Source of the DNA: Dysgonomonas sp. 511
Lineage (GTDB): Bacteria > Bacteroidota > Bacteroidia > Bacteroidales > Dysgonomonadaceae
Direction of reading: 5' to 3'
Length of the DNA stretch: 34,745 nt
Assembly (NCBI RefSeq): GCF_010501105.1
Contig: NZ_QVMQ01000038.1
Location: forward strand, 1-34,745
The position numbers and the translations under genes were made by a program. Positions 16,375-24,831 of this stretch are shown here, one piece after another. The number at the start of each line of letters is the position of its first letter. The first letter of the stretch is position 1. A model generated the notes under the pieces. It was not told where the DNA came from. It made no database searches and was given only the letters and a program-made list of their open reading frames with translations.

Positions 16375-17376
16375 ATGAGTTTTCCCGGAAAAATAGCAGT
16401 ATTAGGAGGCGGAACATGGGCTACAGCCCTTGCCAAGATTATGCTCAACCACGAAAAGCATATCAATTGGTATATGCGCCGCCCCGAACAGATTGAAGAC
16501 TTCAAGAAAACAGGGCGCAACCCCTCTTATCTGTCCAATGTGGAATTTAATCTGGACAGGATTTCGTTTTATTCAGACATAGCCGAAGTGGTCGGCGATT
16601 CCGACACGCTTATATTGGCTGTGCCTTCTCCCTTCCTGAAAGGGCATCTGGAAAAGTTGGATAAGGCGATGCTGAAAGAAAAATTTATAATTTCGGCTAT
16701 AAAGGGGATCATTCCGCCCGAAAACCTGATTGTTACAGACTATCTGACCGAATATTACAATGTACCTGAAGACAATCTGGCAATAGTAGGCGGCCCGTGC
16801 CATGCCGAAGAAATAGCTTTGGAGCGGCTTACATACCCCACCATTGCGTGTGCCGATATAGACAAGGCGCATACAATAGCTAATATTTTCAATAACAGGT
16901 ATGTAAGGGCATCCGTATCGCAAGATGTAAGGGGGATAGAACTTGGGGCGGTACTCAAAAACGTATATGCCATAGCCTCCGGAATATGCCACGGATTGAA
17001 ATACGGCGACAATTTCCAGGCGGTATTGGTATGCAATGCGATCTCCGAAATGGAACGCTTCGTAGACACAGTATTGCCGATAGAAAGATGTATCGAAAGC
17101 TCGGCATATCTTGGCGACCTGTTGGTGACCTGTTATTCCAGCTTCAGCCGCAACCGCACATTCGGCTCTATGATAGGGAAAGGATATTCGGTAAAAGCAG
17201 CCCAGATAGAAATGGAAATGATAGCCGAAGGATATTATGGCACAAAGTGTATCAATGAGATGAACGAAAGGTATGGTGTGAACATTCCTATCGCCGACAT
17301 GGTTTATCGTATATTGTACGAAGGCGCTTCGGCAAGAGAAGCAGTAAAGGTGTTGAGGGAAAAGATATTGAAGTAA
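16375..17376 (+). CDS. gpsA: Glycerol-3-phosphate dehydrogenase [NAD(P)+]
   Basis: GpsA reduces dihydroxyacetone phosphate to sn-glycerol 3-phosphate, the backbone for phospholipids. The N-terminal Rossmann motif is VLGGGTWATALAKI (residues 9-22). Other family blocks are AVPSPFLKGHL, ISAIKGI, GGPCHAEEI, the catalytic-lysine region GAVLKNVYAIASGICHGL, and SSFSRNRTFG. Length 333 is normal. The glycine-rich motif usually reads GxGxWG; here it is GGGTWA. It lies between lysS and pgi on the same strand. Confidence 0.96.
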   Translation: MSFPGKIAVLGGGTWATALAKIMLNHEKHINWYMRRPEQIEDFKKTGRNPSYLSNVEFNLDRISFYSDIAEVVGDSDTLILAVPSPFLKGHLEKLDKAMLKEKFIISAIKGIIPPENLIVTDYLTEYYNVPEDNLAIVGGPCHAEEIALERLTYPTIACADIDKAHTIANIFNNRYVRASVSQDVRGIELGAVLKNVYAIASGICHGLKYGDNFQAVLVCNAISEMERFVDTVLPIERCIESSAYLGDLLVTCYSSFSRNRTFGSMIGKGYSVKAAQIEMEMIAEGYYGTKCINEMNERYGVNIPIADMVYRILYEGASAREAVKVLREKILK

Positions 17377-17398
17377 AACATATATTATTCTTTATAGG

Positions 17399-17429
17399 TT
17401 TCTCAGTGCCTACTTCGTGTTTCTCAGTG
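17399..17429 (+). repeat. Short direct repeat in the gpsA-pgi gap
   Basis: TTTCTCAGTG occurs at 17399-17408 and again at 17420-17429, separated by 11 bases with CCTACTTCGTG. It sits 41 bases upstream of the pgi start. Function unknown; listed with the other intergenic short-period repeats of this gene run. Confidence 0.6.
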
Positions 17430-17470
17430 TAATAAAAAAAAGAAAAAGAACTAATTTAATATAAAAAACA

Positions 17471-18817
17471 ATGGACAAGGTTATCAAATTAGACATTAGT
17501 AAAACATTAGGTTTTATCAGCCAGGCTGACATAAATGCCCAGGCAGCTTTGGCAAAGAAATGTAACGAAACATTGCACAATGGTTCGGGAAAAGGAAACG
17601 ACTTCTTAGGATGGCTCAACCTTCCGTCATCTATTACCGAAGAGCAATTAGCCGATATTGAAAATACAGCAAAATCGCTGCGCGCCAAATGCGAAGTAAT
17701 CGTTTTGGTTGGTATCGGCGGTAGCTATTTAGGTTCGAAAGCTGTAATAGATTCTTTGTCTAACTATTTCGACTGGTTGCAAACCGACCGCAAGAACCCT
17801 GTTATCCTTTATGCCGGAAACAATATAGGCGAAGACTATCTGGTTGAACTTCTTTCGTATCTGAAAGGCAAATCATTTGGCATCGTCAACATCTCCAAAT
17901 CGGGAACAACTACCGAGCCCGCCCTTGCTTTTCGCATACTGAAAGCCGAACTGGAAAAAACTGTAGGGAAAGACGAAGCCAAAAACCGTATCATTGCCAT
18001 CACCGATGCTGCACGCGGCGCATTGTTTACACTGGCTACCAAAGAAGGATATAAGAAATATATAATCCCTGACAATGTAGGTGGACGTTTCTCTGTGCTT
18101 ACACCCGTTGGTTTGCTTCCGATAGCTTTGGCAGGAATAGATATCCGCCAATTGGTTGCCGGAGCAGCATTCATGGAAAAAGAAACAGCGCCAAGCGTAC
18201 CGTTCGAAAAGAATCTTTCGGAAATATATGCTGTTACACGCAACGAACTGTATAAGAAAGGTAAGAAAATTGAAATCCTGGCTAACTTCCACCCTAAGCT
18301 TCACTACATTGCCGAATGGTGGAAACAGCTTTATGGCGAAAGCGAAGGAAAAGAGCACAAAGGTATCTTCAATGCTTCTGTCGATTTTACTGCCGACCTA
18401 CACTCTATGGGGCAATGGATTCAAGAGGGTGAACGCTCTATCTTCGAAACAGTTATCTCTGTAGCCCAGCCAAACGAATCGTTGGCAGTTCCTACCGATG
18501 AGGAAAACCTCGACGGGTTGAACTTCCTTGCAGGAAAACCTGTGGATTTCGTAAACAAAATGGCTGAACTGGGAACTCAGATGGCTCATGTCGATGGCGG
18601 CGTTCCGAATATCAAAATAGAATTGCCTAAACTGGATGCTTACAGCATCGGGCAGTTGCTTTACTTCTTCGAGAAAGCATGTGGTATTAGTGGTTATATC
18701 TTAGGTGTTAATCCTTTCGACCAACCGGGAGTAGAGGCGTATAAGAAAAATATGTTTGCTTTGTTGGATAAACCGGGATTTGAGAAAGAAAGCGAAGAGA
18801 TTAAAAAAAGAATATAA
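17471..18817 (+). CDS. pgi: Glucose-6-phosphate isomerase
   Basis: Pgi interconverts glucose 6-phosphate and fructose 6-phosphate in glycolysis and gluconeogenesis. The 448-residue length fits the short bacterial form (Bacillus-like) rather than the 550-residue E. coli form. Family blocks seen: [35 protein letters not shown] for phosphate binding, [28 protein letters not shown], and near the end [20 protein letters not shown] with [12 protein letters not shown]. The start at 17471 follows an A-rich leader. Its position just downstream of gpsA puts two triose/hexose-phosphate enzymes together. Confidence 0.97.
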   Translation: MDKVIKLDISKTLGFISQADINAQAALAKKCNETLHNGSGKGNDFLGWLNLPSSITEEQLADIENTAKSLRAKCEVIVLVGIGGSYLGSKAVIDSLSNYFDWLQTDRKNPVILYAGNNIGEDYLVELLSYLKGKSFGIVNISKSGTTTEPALAFRILKAELEKTVGKDEAKNRIIAITDAARGALFTLATKEGYKKYIIPDNVGGRFSVLTPVGLLPIALAGIDIRQLVAGAAFMEKETAPSVPFEKNLSEIYAVTRNELYKKGKKIEILANFHPKLHYIAEWWKQLYGESEGKEHKGIFNASVDFTADLHSMGQWIQEGERSIFETVISVAQPNESLAVPTDEENLDGLNFLAGKPVDFVNKMAELGTQMAHVDGGVPNIKIELPKLDAYSIGQLLYFFEKACGISGYILGVNPFDQPGVEAYKKNMFALLDKPGFEKESEEIKKRI

Positions 18818-18820
18818 ATA

Positions 18821-18888
18821 GTTACAGAGTTACAAGTTACGAGTTACAAGAAAAAGGCTCGTAACTTGTAACTTGTAACTTGTAACTC
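18821..18888. repeat. Heptamer array with complementary arm before rlmN
   Basis: GTAACTT occurs three times in tandem (18861, 18868, 18875) followed by GTAACTC (18882-18888), ending 3 bases before the rlmN ATG. The left arm (18821-18850) is built of the complementary phrases GTTACAG, AGTTACA, AGTTACG, AGTTACA. The two arms can pair into a long hairpin that would cover the rlmN translation start region. Confidence 0.9.
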
Positions 18889-18891
18889 AAT

Positions 18892-19947
18892 ATGAAAAAA
18901 CAGCACTTACTTGGAATGACATTAGACGAACTGAAAGAGGTCGTCCAAGAGTGTGCTTTGCCTAAATTTGCAGCCAAACAAATTGCAGACTGGATATATA
19001 AAAAACGTATTTCGTCTATAGATGAAATGACAAATATATCAGTGGCAAACAGAGCGTTGCTGTCAGAAAAATACGAAGTAGGGAGATACAATCCCCAAGA
19101 ATTTCAGCAATCGGTAGACGGCACGGTAAAATACCTGTTCAAAACAGGAAATGACAAGCTTATCGAAGCTGTAATGATTCCCGACGACGATAGGGCTACG
19201 CTTTGCGTCTCGTCGCAGGTAGGATGCAAGTTCAACTGCCTGTTTTGTATGACGGGCAAACAAGGATTCAACGGAAACCTGACAGCCAATGAAATTCTAA
19301 ACCAGATATATTCGGTACGCGAAGCCGAAAAACTGACAAATGTTGTCTTTATGGGAATGGGCGAACCACTAGACAATTATGAAGAAGTAAAAAAGGCCCT
19401 CGATATTATGACTGCCGACTATGGCATGGCATGGAGTCCCAAACGGATAACGCTTTCTACCACAGGTGTTACACCTAAGTTGAAACGCTTCCTTGACGAA
19501 AGCAATGCCCATCTGGCAATCAGCATCCATAGCCCGGAGACGGCGCAACGGCTATCCATTATGCCTGCCGAAAAGGCGTTCCCCATTGCAGGAGTAATAG
19601 ATTTGGTAGGACAATATGACTGGACGAAGCAACGTCGCTTGTCTTTCGAATATATAATGTTCGACGGGTTCAACGACTCATTGCCTTACGCCAACAAGCT
19701 GGCTCAACTGATAAAGGGATTGGATTGCAGGGTAAACCTCATTCGTTTTCACGCAATCCCTAATGTAGACCTGAAAACATCGTCGAACGAAAAGATGGTA
19801 GCTTTCAGAGATCACCTGACAAGTAAAGGCATAACCTGTACAATACGTTCATCACGCGGCGAAGATATATTTGCTGCCTGTGGTATGTTGTCTACAATGA
19901 AGAGCCCCCTCAATCCTCCGGAGGGAGACTTAAGGGCAAAGCCATAA
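18892..19947 (+). CDS. rlmN: Dual-specificity 23S rRNA/tRNA adenine-C2 methyltransferase
   Basis: RlmN is a radical-SAM enzyme that methylates A2503 of 23S rRNA and A37 of some tRNAs. The iron-sulfur cluster motif is C112-KFN-C116-LF-C119. Other blocks: VFMGMGEPLDNY, KRITLSTTGVTPKL, ISIHSPE, and VNLIRFHAIPN. The second catalytic cysteine is C330 in FAACGMLST. The last 15 or so residues (SPLNPPEGDLRAKP) are not part of the enzyme. They are encoded by a copy of a dispersed GC-rich repeat whose relatives at 4854 and 34491 are non-coding, so the native stop was overrun. The body of the enzyme is intact and probably active. Confidence 0.96.
   Translation: MKKQHLLGMTLDELKEVVQECALPKFAAKQIADWIYKKRISSIDEMTNISVANRALLSEKYEVGRYNPQEFQQSVDGTVKYLFKTGNDKLIEAVMIPDDDRATLCVSSQVGCKFNCLFCMTGKQGFNGNLTANEILNQIYSVREAEKLTNVVFMGMGEPLDNYEEVKKALDIMTADYGMAWSPKRITLSTTGVTPKLKRFLDESNAHLAISIHSPETAQRLSIMPAEKAFPIAGVIDLVGQYDWTKQRRLSFEYIMFDGFNDSLPYANKLAQLIKGLDCRVNLIRFHAIPNVDLKTSSNEKMVAFRDHLTSKGITCTIRSSRGEDIFAACGMLSTMKSPLNPPEGDLRAKP
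19902..19945 (+). repeat. Dispersed repeat core forming the rlmN C-terminus
   Basis: AGCCCCCT, AATCCTCCGGAGGG, GACTTA and GCAAAGCCAT occur in the same order as in the non-coding unit at 4891-4931 (AGCCCCCT, AATCCCCCTTGGGG, GACTTA, GCAAAGCCAT). Here the unit is translated as the final 14 codons of rlmN. Confidence 0.8.
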
Positions 19948-19985
19948 ACAGAATAGAAATAATCCGGTTACGATCCCTGAGTTTT

Positions 19986-20013
19986 GTAACTCGTAACTCG
20001 TAACTCGTAACTA
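19986..20013 (+). repeat. Heptamer array before pdxA
   Basis: GTAACTC at 19986, 19993 and 20000, then GTAACTA at 20007-20013: four tandem 7-mers ending 6 bases before the pdxA ATG. It shares its unit with the array before rlmN, but no complementary left arm is evident here. Confidence 0.9.
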
Positions 20014-20019
20014 AATAAT

Positions 20020-21102
20020 ATGATAAAAGTAGGAATAACACAAGGAGATATTAACGGGATAGGCTACGAGGTCATCCTCAAAACTTTTGCAGATGTGCGC
20101 ATGGCAGAGATGTGCATCCCTGTTTTGTATGGCTCGGCAAAAGTCGCGGCTTTCCATCGCAAAGCAATGGACTTGCAACCCGTGACATTCAACCAGATAG
20201 GCAATGCGAAAGACGCCGTAGCAAACAAGGTGAACATTGTAAACACCATCAACGAAGATACTAAAATAGAAATAGGGCAATCGACAGCTATCGCAGGAGA
20301 TGCCGCCTATAAATCTTTGGAAAAAGCCGTTGCCGACCTCAAAAGCGGGCTGATAGACGTGCTTGTTACCGCACCTATCAACAAGCACAATATCCAGCGC
20401 GACGATTTCCACTTTCCCGGGCATACCGAGTATCTCGAAGAACGTTTCGGCAAAGATAGCGAGAAAAGCTTGATGATTCTGGCAAAAGATTCGCTTCGCG
20501 TAGCTTTGGTTACAGGTCATATTCCATTGGCAGATGTGCCTAAAGTCCTCACAAAAGAGAAGATAGTAGAAACAGCTGTCAGGTTCGATAAAAGCCTTCG
20601 CCGCGATTTCCGTATAGGAAAACCACGCATTGCAGTATTGTCGCTCAATCCGCATGCAGGCGAAAACGGGCTGCTGGGCTCGGAAGAGAATGACATCATT
20701 ATTCCGGCAATAGAAGAACTGCAAAACAAAAAGATATTATGCTTCGGCCCTTACCCTGCCGATGGATTTTTCGGTTCGAACGAGTTTGGCCGTTTCGATG
20801 GCATTCTGGCAATGTATCACGACCAGGGATTAGCACCATTCAAGACTTTGGCGATGGAAGACGGGGTAAACTTTACCGCAGGGCTTTCCATCGTGCGTAC
20901 ATCGCCGGCACATGGTACAGCCTACGATATTGCCGGACAAAACAAAGCTTCGGAAGAATCGTTCCGCCGCGCCATCTATATGGCTATCGACACCTTCAAC
21001 AACAGGATGGAATACGACAAGGCGTATCAGAATCCATTGAAAAAGCTATACTACGAAAGAGGTGGAGACGAAGCCGTAGACCTTACAAAAGAGGAAGAAT
21101 AA
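20020..21102 (+). CDS. pdxA: 4-hydroxythreonine-4-phosphate dehydrogenase
   Basis: PdxA oxidises 4-phosphohydroxy-L-threonine in the DXP-dependent route to pyridoxal phosphate. Recognisable blocks are GITQGDINGIGYEVI at the N-terminus, VTAPINKHNI, FPGHTEYL, the metal/substrate region VLSLNPHAGENGLLG, MYHDQGLAPFK, and TSPAHGTAYDIAG near the C-terminus, which supplies conserved histidines. Length (360 aa) is slightly above the usual 330 because of the tail after about residue 335. No other pyridoxal-phosphate synthesis gene is in the window. It is followed by a purine permease after 40 bases. Confidence 0.96.
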   Translation: MIKVGITQGDINGIGYEVILKTFADVRMAEMCIPVLYGSAKVAAFHRKAMDLQPVTFNQIGNAKDAVANKVNIVNTINEDTKIEIGQSTAIAGDAAYKSLEKAVADLKSGLIDVLVTAPINKHNIQRDDFHFPGHTEYLEERFGKDSEKSLMILAKDSLRVALVTGHIPLADVPKVLTKEKIVETAVRFDKSLRRDFRIGKPRIAVLSLNPHAGENGLLGSEENDIIIPAIEELQNKKILCFGPYPADGFFGSNEFGRFDGILAMYHDQGLAPFKTLAMEDGVNFTAGLSIVRTSPAHGTAYDIAGQNKASEESFRRAIYMAIDTFNNRMEYDKAYQNPLKKLYYERGGDEAVDLTKEEE

Positions 21103-21142
21103 CCACTCAGATAATATTTTAAGCATCAGATGCTTATAGGAA

Positions 21143-22471
21143 ATGATAGAGAAACTTTTTAAACTGAAAGAGAATAACACCAATATAAGGAGGGAACTTG
21201 TAGCTGGTGTTATTACTTTTCTCACCATGTCGTACGTTCTGGTCGTCAACCCCAATGTGTTGGGCGAAACAGGCATGGACAGAGGGGCGCTGTTCACGGC
21301 CACTACACTGGCTGCGGTGTTGGGTACACTTTTCATGGCATTCTTTGCCAACCTGCCTGTTGCTCAGGCATCGGGTATGGGGCTGAATACATTTTTTGCC
21401 GTCAATGTCGTGCTTAAGATGGGCTATTCGTGGCAGTTTGCACTCACCGCCGTGTTTATAGAAGGCATTATATTCCTCTTGCTTACATTCTTCAATGTGC
21501 GTGAACTTATACTCAAAAGCATCCCACTCGTACTCAAAGACGCTATTCCTGTCGGCATAGGCTTGTTCATCTGCCTGTTGGGACTCAAAAGCGCAGGTAT
21601 AATAGTTGCCAACGAATATACTTTCATGGAGTTGGGCGATCTGGCTAATCCCAATGTATGGGCAGCCTTTATCGGGCTTTTCTGCGCGGGCATCCTGTTG
21701 GCCAAAGATGTGAAAGCAGCAATACTATTGGGTATTTTTGCTGCCGCTATCTCTGCCGCTATATTCGGGGTTTTCGATCCTGTAGGGGCTATCAGCAAAG
21801 ATGGATTGGTAGGTTTGCCGCCGTCGCTTTCGCCTATATTTGCCAAATTCGAATGGGCACAAGTATTTACTTTCGATATGCTGATCGTTGTGTTTACATT
21901 CCTGTTGGTCAATCTGTTCGACACCATCGGCACATTGATAGGAGTAGTGTCGAAAGCAGGCTATCTGGATAAGAACGGAAATTTTCCTCAGGCAAAGCGC
22001 GCTCTTTTCGCCGATGCACTAGGCACTACCGTAGGCGCAGTATTAGGCACAAGCACAGTGACCTCATACGTAGAAAGTACAGCTGGTGTAGCCGCCGGAG
22101 GGCGTACAGGGCTTACATCGGTAAGTACAGCCCTTATGTTTCTGGGAGCATTGTTTTTTGCCCCGTTGTTCCTTATGATTCCGGCATCGGCTACTGCTCC
22201 GGCTCTTATCATTGTAGGCTTGTTTATGATTTCGTCGGTGGTCAAGATCAATTTCAACGACATCACCGAATCGCTACCGGCATTTATAACTATTACCTTT
22301 ATGCCTTTTACTTACAGCATAGCGCAGGGTATTATATTCGGTATCCTTAGCTTTACGCTTATCAAGGTATTTACCTGCAAGCATAAGGATGTGAGTATTG
22401 CTATTTACATTATATCGCTTTTGTTTGTAATAAAGCTGTTGCTGGATGCCGCCCATATTTTGGGGAAGTGA
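21143..22471 (+). CDS. NCS2-family purine permease (AzgA/PbuG-like)
   Basis: The 442-residue membrane protein has 12-14 hydrophobic segments and the hallmarks of the AzgA-like branch of the NCS2 (nucleobase:cation symporter 2) family: GVITFLTMSYVLVVNP near the N-terminus, ASGMGLNTFFA, LVNLFDTIGTLIGV, and the GTSTVTSYVESTAGVAAGGRTGLTS block. That branch imports adenine, guanine or hypoxanthine with protons. Exact specificity cannot be told by eye. It is the last gene before a 1-kb gene-free region and no strong terminator is seen right after it. Confidence 0.92.
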   Translation: MIEKLFKLKENNTNIRRELVAGVITFLTMSYVLVVNPNVLGETGMDRGALFTATTLAAVLGTLFMAFFANLPVAQASGMGLNTFFAVNVVLKMGYSWQFALTAVFIEGIIFLLLTFFNVRELILKSIPLVLKDAIPVGIGLFICLLGLKSAGIIVANEYTFMELGDLANPNVWAAFIGLFCAGILLAKDVKAAILLGIFAAAISAAIFGVFDPVGAISKDGLVGLPPSLSPIFAKFEWAQVFTFDMLIVVFTFLLVNLFDTIGTLIGVVSKAGYLDKNGNFPQAKRALFADALGTTVGAVLGTSTVTSYVESTAGVAAGGRTGLTSVSTALMFLGALFFAPLFLMIPASATAPALIIVGLFMISSVVKINFNDITESLPAFITITFMPFTYSIAQGIIFGILSFTLIKVFTCKHKDVSIAIYIISLLFVIKLLLDAAHILGK

Positions 22472-22600
22472 CGAGGGATGAAGGGGGAAAAGAATAAATA
22501 CAGTTTGCTTTTTTATAATTCATGTCAATCAGTAGTTAAATTATATGTTCTTTTTTTTTGCATAAAAGCAATCTTGAGTTAAACATTTTCTCTTTAGCTC

Positions 22601-23063
22601 ATCCTGCCGCGCCCTTTTGGGCTTGTCCTCCCTTTTGGCATTGCCCAAAAGGAAGCAAAAGGCTAGTGCTTCGTCCCTCGGCGACCTGTCATCGGTTTGC
22701 CGGCTGAAAGGGATAAACGGGCTACGCCCCATCCCTTTCTACGCCGCCTTCACCGGACAGGTTTCCGCCTGCGGAACTGATGCACGGAAAGCTGACGCAC
22801 GACTAGAATTGTCGTAAACTCTTGTCCGGCGTCAGCCCGCGCCATTAGCTTTGCGTACGGGGTACCCACGCGGTGCAGGCGGCGTAGAATGAAGTGGGGC
22901 TGCTGTTATGCAACTTTACTAAGCTAACTAAAAGATTGCTGTTAGTTCACTTCATTCAGCCGTCAAGGCGCAAAGTGGGTCGTACGGCTAAGCGGGGCGC
23001 AAAAGAGTTTTTGGTTCCTTTTGGGGCTTAGGCCAAAAGGAACGCAAGCAATCTATGATTGCG
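22601..23063. other. GC-rich, densely base-paired island; candidate structured RNA or palindromic mobile repeat
   Basis: The island is clearly richer in G+C than its AT-rich flanks and contains many nested complementary arms. An outer stem TTCTACGCCGCCT.. (22737-22755) pairs with 22871-22889 (18 of 19 bases). Inside it are TTCCGC/GCGGAA (22763-22776), GCTGACGC/GCGTCAGC (22791-22798 with 22829-22836) and ACGAC/GTCGT (22799-22803 with 22811-22815). Further stems are GAATGAAGTG/CACTTCATTC (22887-22896 with 22948-22957), GTTCCTTTTGG/CCAAAAGGAAC (23014-23024 with 23033-23043) and GCAATC/GATTGC (23048-23062). Short open frames inside are low-quality. I cannot match it to tmRNA, RNase P RNA or a group II intron. 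Its strand and any function are unknown. Confidence 0.65.
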
Positions 23064-23169
23064 CGCAGTATAAAAAAGAACGTTTTGCAGTTATTCCAAC
23101 TGCTGATTCGCATAATTGATTTATCTATAGTAAGAAAAGCTTGTAGCTGATAGCGGTCAGTTTATAGTA

Positions 23170-23220
23170 AAAAAAGTAACAATAAGAAATGGTGAAAAAC
23201 GTTACCTTTGTTACTTTTTT
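23170..23220. repeat. Short inverted-repeat element (AAAAAGTAAC family)
   Basis: AAAAAAGTAAC (23170-23180) and GTTACTTTTTT (23210-23220) are perfect inverted ends around a spacer with a GGTGAAAAACGTTACC core. It belongs to the same family as the head of the 144-bp tandem repeat at 4943-5283. Confidence 0.8.
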
Positions 23221-23271
23221 CACTTCATTAAGCCTCCAATAAACAGGATTGTTACGTTTCGGTTATACCCT

Positions 23272-23346
23272 CTTTGTCATCCTGAGGAACGAAGCATCTC
23301 TTCTCTCAATACAAGAGATGTTTCACTATCGTTCAACATGACAGAG
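23272..23346. repeat. REP-like imperfect palindrome
   Basis: TTTGTCATCCTGAGGAACGA on the left and CGTTCAACATGACAGA on the right flank a central CATCTCTT...AAGAGATG stem. The sequence resembles TGTCATCCTGAG...CATGACA-type palindromes that recur between genes in many Bacteroidota genomes (recalled, not checked). Confidence 0.65.
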
Positions 23347-23414
23347 AGACTAAAAAGGCTTCTGCTCTAAGAGAAGGGGAAGGACAAAGCCACGATTAGA
23401 TTAAAGATGGTAAA

Positions 23415-23470
23415 GAGAAAAAGTGACAATAGAAAATATGATAATATGTTGTTACCTTTGTTACTTTTTT
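23415..23470. repeat. Second AAAAAGTAAC-family element, before the tldE-like gene
   Basis: GAGAAAAAGTGACAATAG on the left and TTGTTACCTTTGTTACTTTTTT on the right repeat the layout of 23170-23220 with the left arm slightly decayed. It ends 33 bases before the tldE-like start. Confidence 0.7.
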
Positions 23471-23503
23471 AACAAGTAAACTAGCCAACTAAATATATAA
23501 ACT

Positions 23504-24823
23504 ATGATAACAAACCAACATAAAGAAACAGCCCGTTGGGCTATGCAGTTAGCGTTGCAAAATGGCTGCCAGGCTGCCAGAGTATCCATTATCACAGGTA
23601 GGAATAACTCATTCGAGTACCGAGATAAGCAACTGGACAGGCTACACCAGAGTTCCGAAAACAAATTGTACATCGAACTCTTTGTAGACCAACGGTATGG
23701 CTCTTTCTCTACCAACCGGATAGAAAAAAACGAACTCGAAAAGTTTATAAAAGAAGGCATATTATCTACCCGATATCTGGCTACAGATGCCTGTAGGCAG
23801 TTGCCCGATGCGTCAAGATATTACAAGCCCGATGGTACTGACCTCGACTTGTGCGACCCGTCTTTCGAATCTGTCGATACGGAAAAGAAACTGGCTACCG
23901 CCCGGCAGGGTATAGACGAAATATGGGGGACAGACGACAGGATAATATCCATATCTTCGTCTTACGACGACGGAATAGGTGCTGAATATATGATTGCCAG
24001 CAATGGTTTCGAAGCCGAAACTTCCGACTCGGCTTTTAGCGTAGCCGTGTCCGTTTCGTTGAAAACAGATGGAGATGCCCGTGCCGAATCGTACTGGTAC
24101 AACAGCGCAGTCTATTGGGACGACCTACAGAAAGAAGGCATTGGAAAGAAAGCGTTGGAAAGGGCTTTGCGCAAAATGGGACAGAAGAAAATAGAATCGG
24201 GCAAGTATGATATGTTGCTCGATAATACGACATCTTCGCGCCTGCTATCGCCGCTTATCGGGGCAATGTATGGCTCGGGGCTTCAACAAAAAAACTCGTT
24301 CCTGATAGATAAACTGGGACAAAAAATAGTATCCGGTAAGCTTACGTTAAGAGATACTCCGCACATAAAACGTGCTTTCGGCGCGCGTCTTTTCGATGGT
24401 GAGGGCATAGCTACCGGCAACCGGATGATAATAGAAAACGGTATCCTGCAAACATATTTTATAGATACATACAATGCCCTCAAGATGGACGTAAGCCCTA
24501 CGATTGCCTCTCCGTCGATAATTCAGGTCGATCTGGGGAACAAAAACTTCGATCAGCTGTTACAATCTGTAGAAAAAGGAATATGGGTGACAGGTTTCAA
24601 TGGAGGCAACAGCAATGCGACTACCGGCGATTTCTCGTTTGGGGTCGAAGGCTTCCTTATCGAAAACGGGGTTGCAACAACTCCGGTAAGCGAAATGAAT
24701 ATTACAGGCAATATACTCAACTTGTGGTCTGGGCTGACGGATATCGGAAACGATCCGCGGCAAAATTCTTCATGGCGCATCCCATCACTCCTTTTCAGTG
24801 ATGTCAATTTTAGCGGCTTATAA
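23504..24823 (+). CDS. TldE/PmbA-family protein (partner-type subunit of a TldD/E protease)
   Basis: TldD and TldE/PmbA form a heteromeric metalloprotease that processes short peptides and modified peptide products; only TldD carries the zinc HExxxH. This 439-residue protein has the family layout (an N-terminal domain with ARVSIITGRNNSFEYRDKQ, a central GKYDMLLDNTTSSRLLSPL, GIATGNRMIIENGILQTYFIDTYNALK, and the C-terminal GNSNATTGDFSFGVEGFLIENG) but no HExxxH. It is therefore TldE-like. The expected tldD gene is not in this window: upstream is the 1-kb repeat region. It overlaps nothing and is followed 8 bases later by the GHL10 gene, so the two are probably co-transcribed. Confidence 0.88.
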   Translation: MITNQHKETARWAMQLALQNGCQAARVSIITGRNNSFEYRDKQLDRLHQSSENKLYIELFVDQRYGSFSTNRIEKNELEKFIKEGILSTRYLATDACRQLPDASRYYKPDGTDLDLCDPSFESVDTEKKLATARQGIDEIWGTDDRIISISSSYDDGIGAEYMIASNGFEAETSDSAFSVAVSVSLKTDGDARAESYWYNSAVYWDDLQKEGIGKKALERALRKMGQKKIESGKYDMLLDNTTSSRLLSPLIGAMYGSGLQQKNSFLIDKLGQKIVSGKLTLRDTPHIKRAFGARLFDGEGIATGNRMIIENGILQTYFIDTYNALKMDVSPTIASPSIIQVDLGNKNFDQLLQSVEKGIWVTGFNGGNSNATTGDFSFGVEGFLIENGVATTPVSEMNITGNILNLWSGLTDIGNDPRQNSSWRIPSLLFSDVNFSGL

Positions 24824-24831
24824 GTTTAAGA

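Noticed and set aside
18821..20013. Heptamer arrays as CRISPR or integron sites
   Set aside because: The period is 7 bases with no spacers, and there is no integrase or cas gene nearby.
22541..22817. Short overlapping frames on both strands inside the GC-rich island
   Set aside because: They follow palindromic stems, show no protein-like pattern, and lie in a strongly base-paired region.
22601..23063. tmRNA or RNase P RNA gene
   Set aside because: I see no tRNA-like end, tag-peptide frame or conserved RNase P core motifs. The match is to palindromic repeats only.
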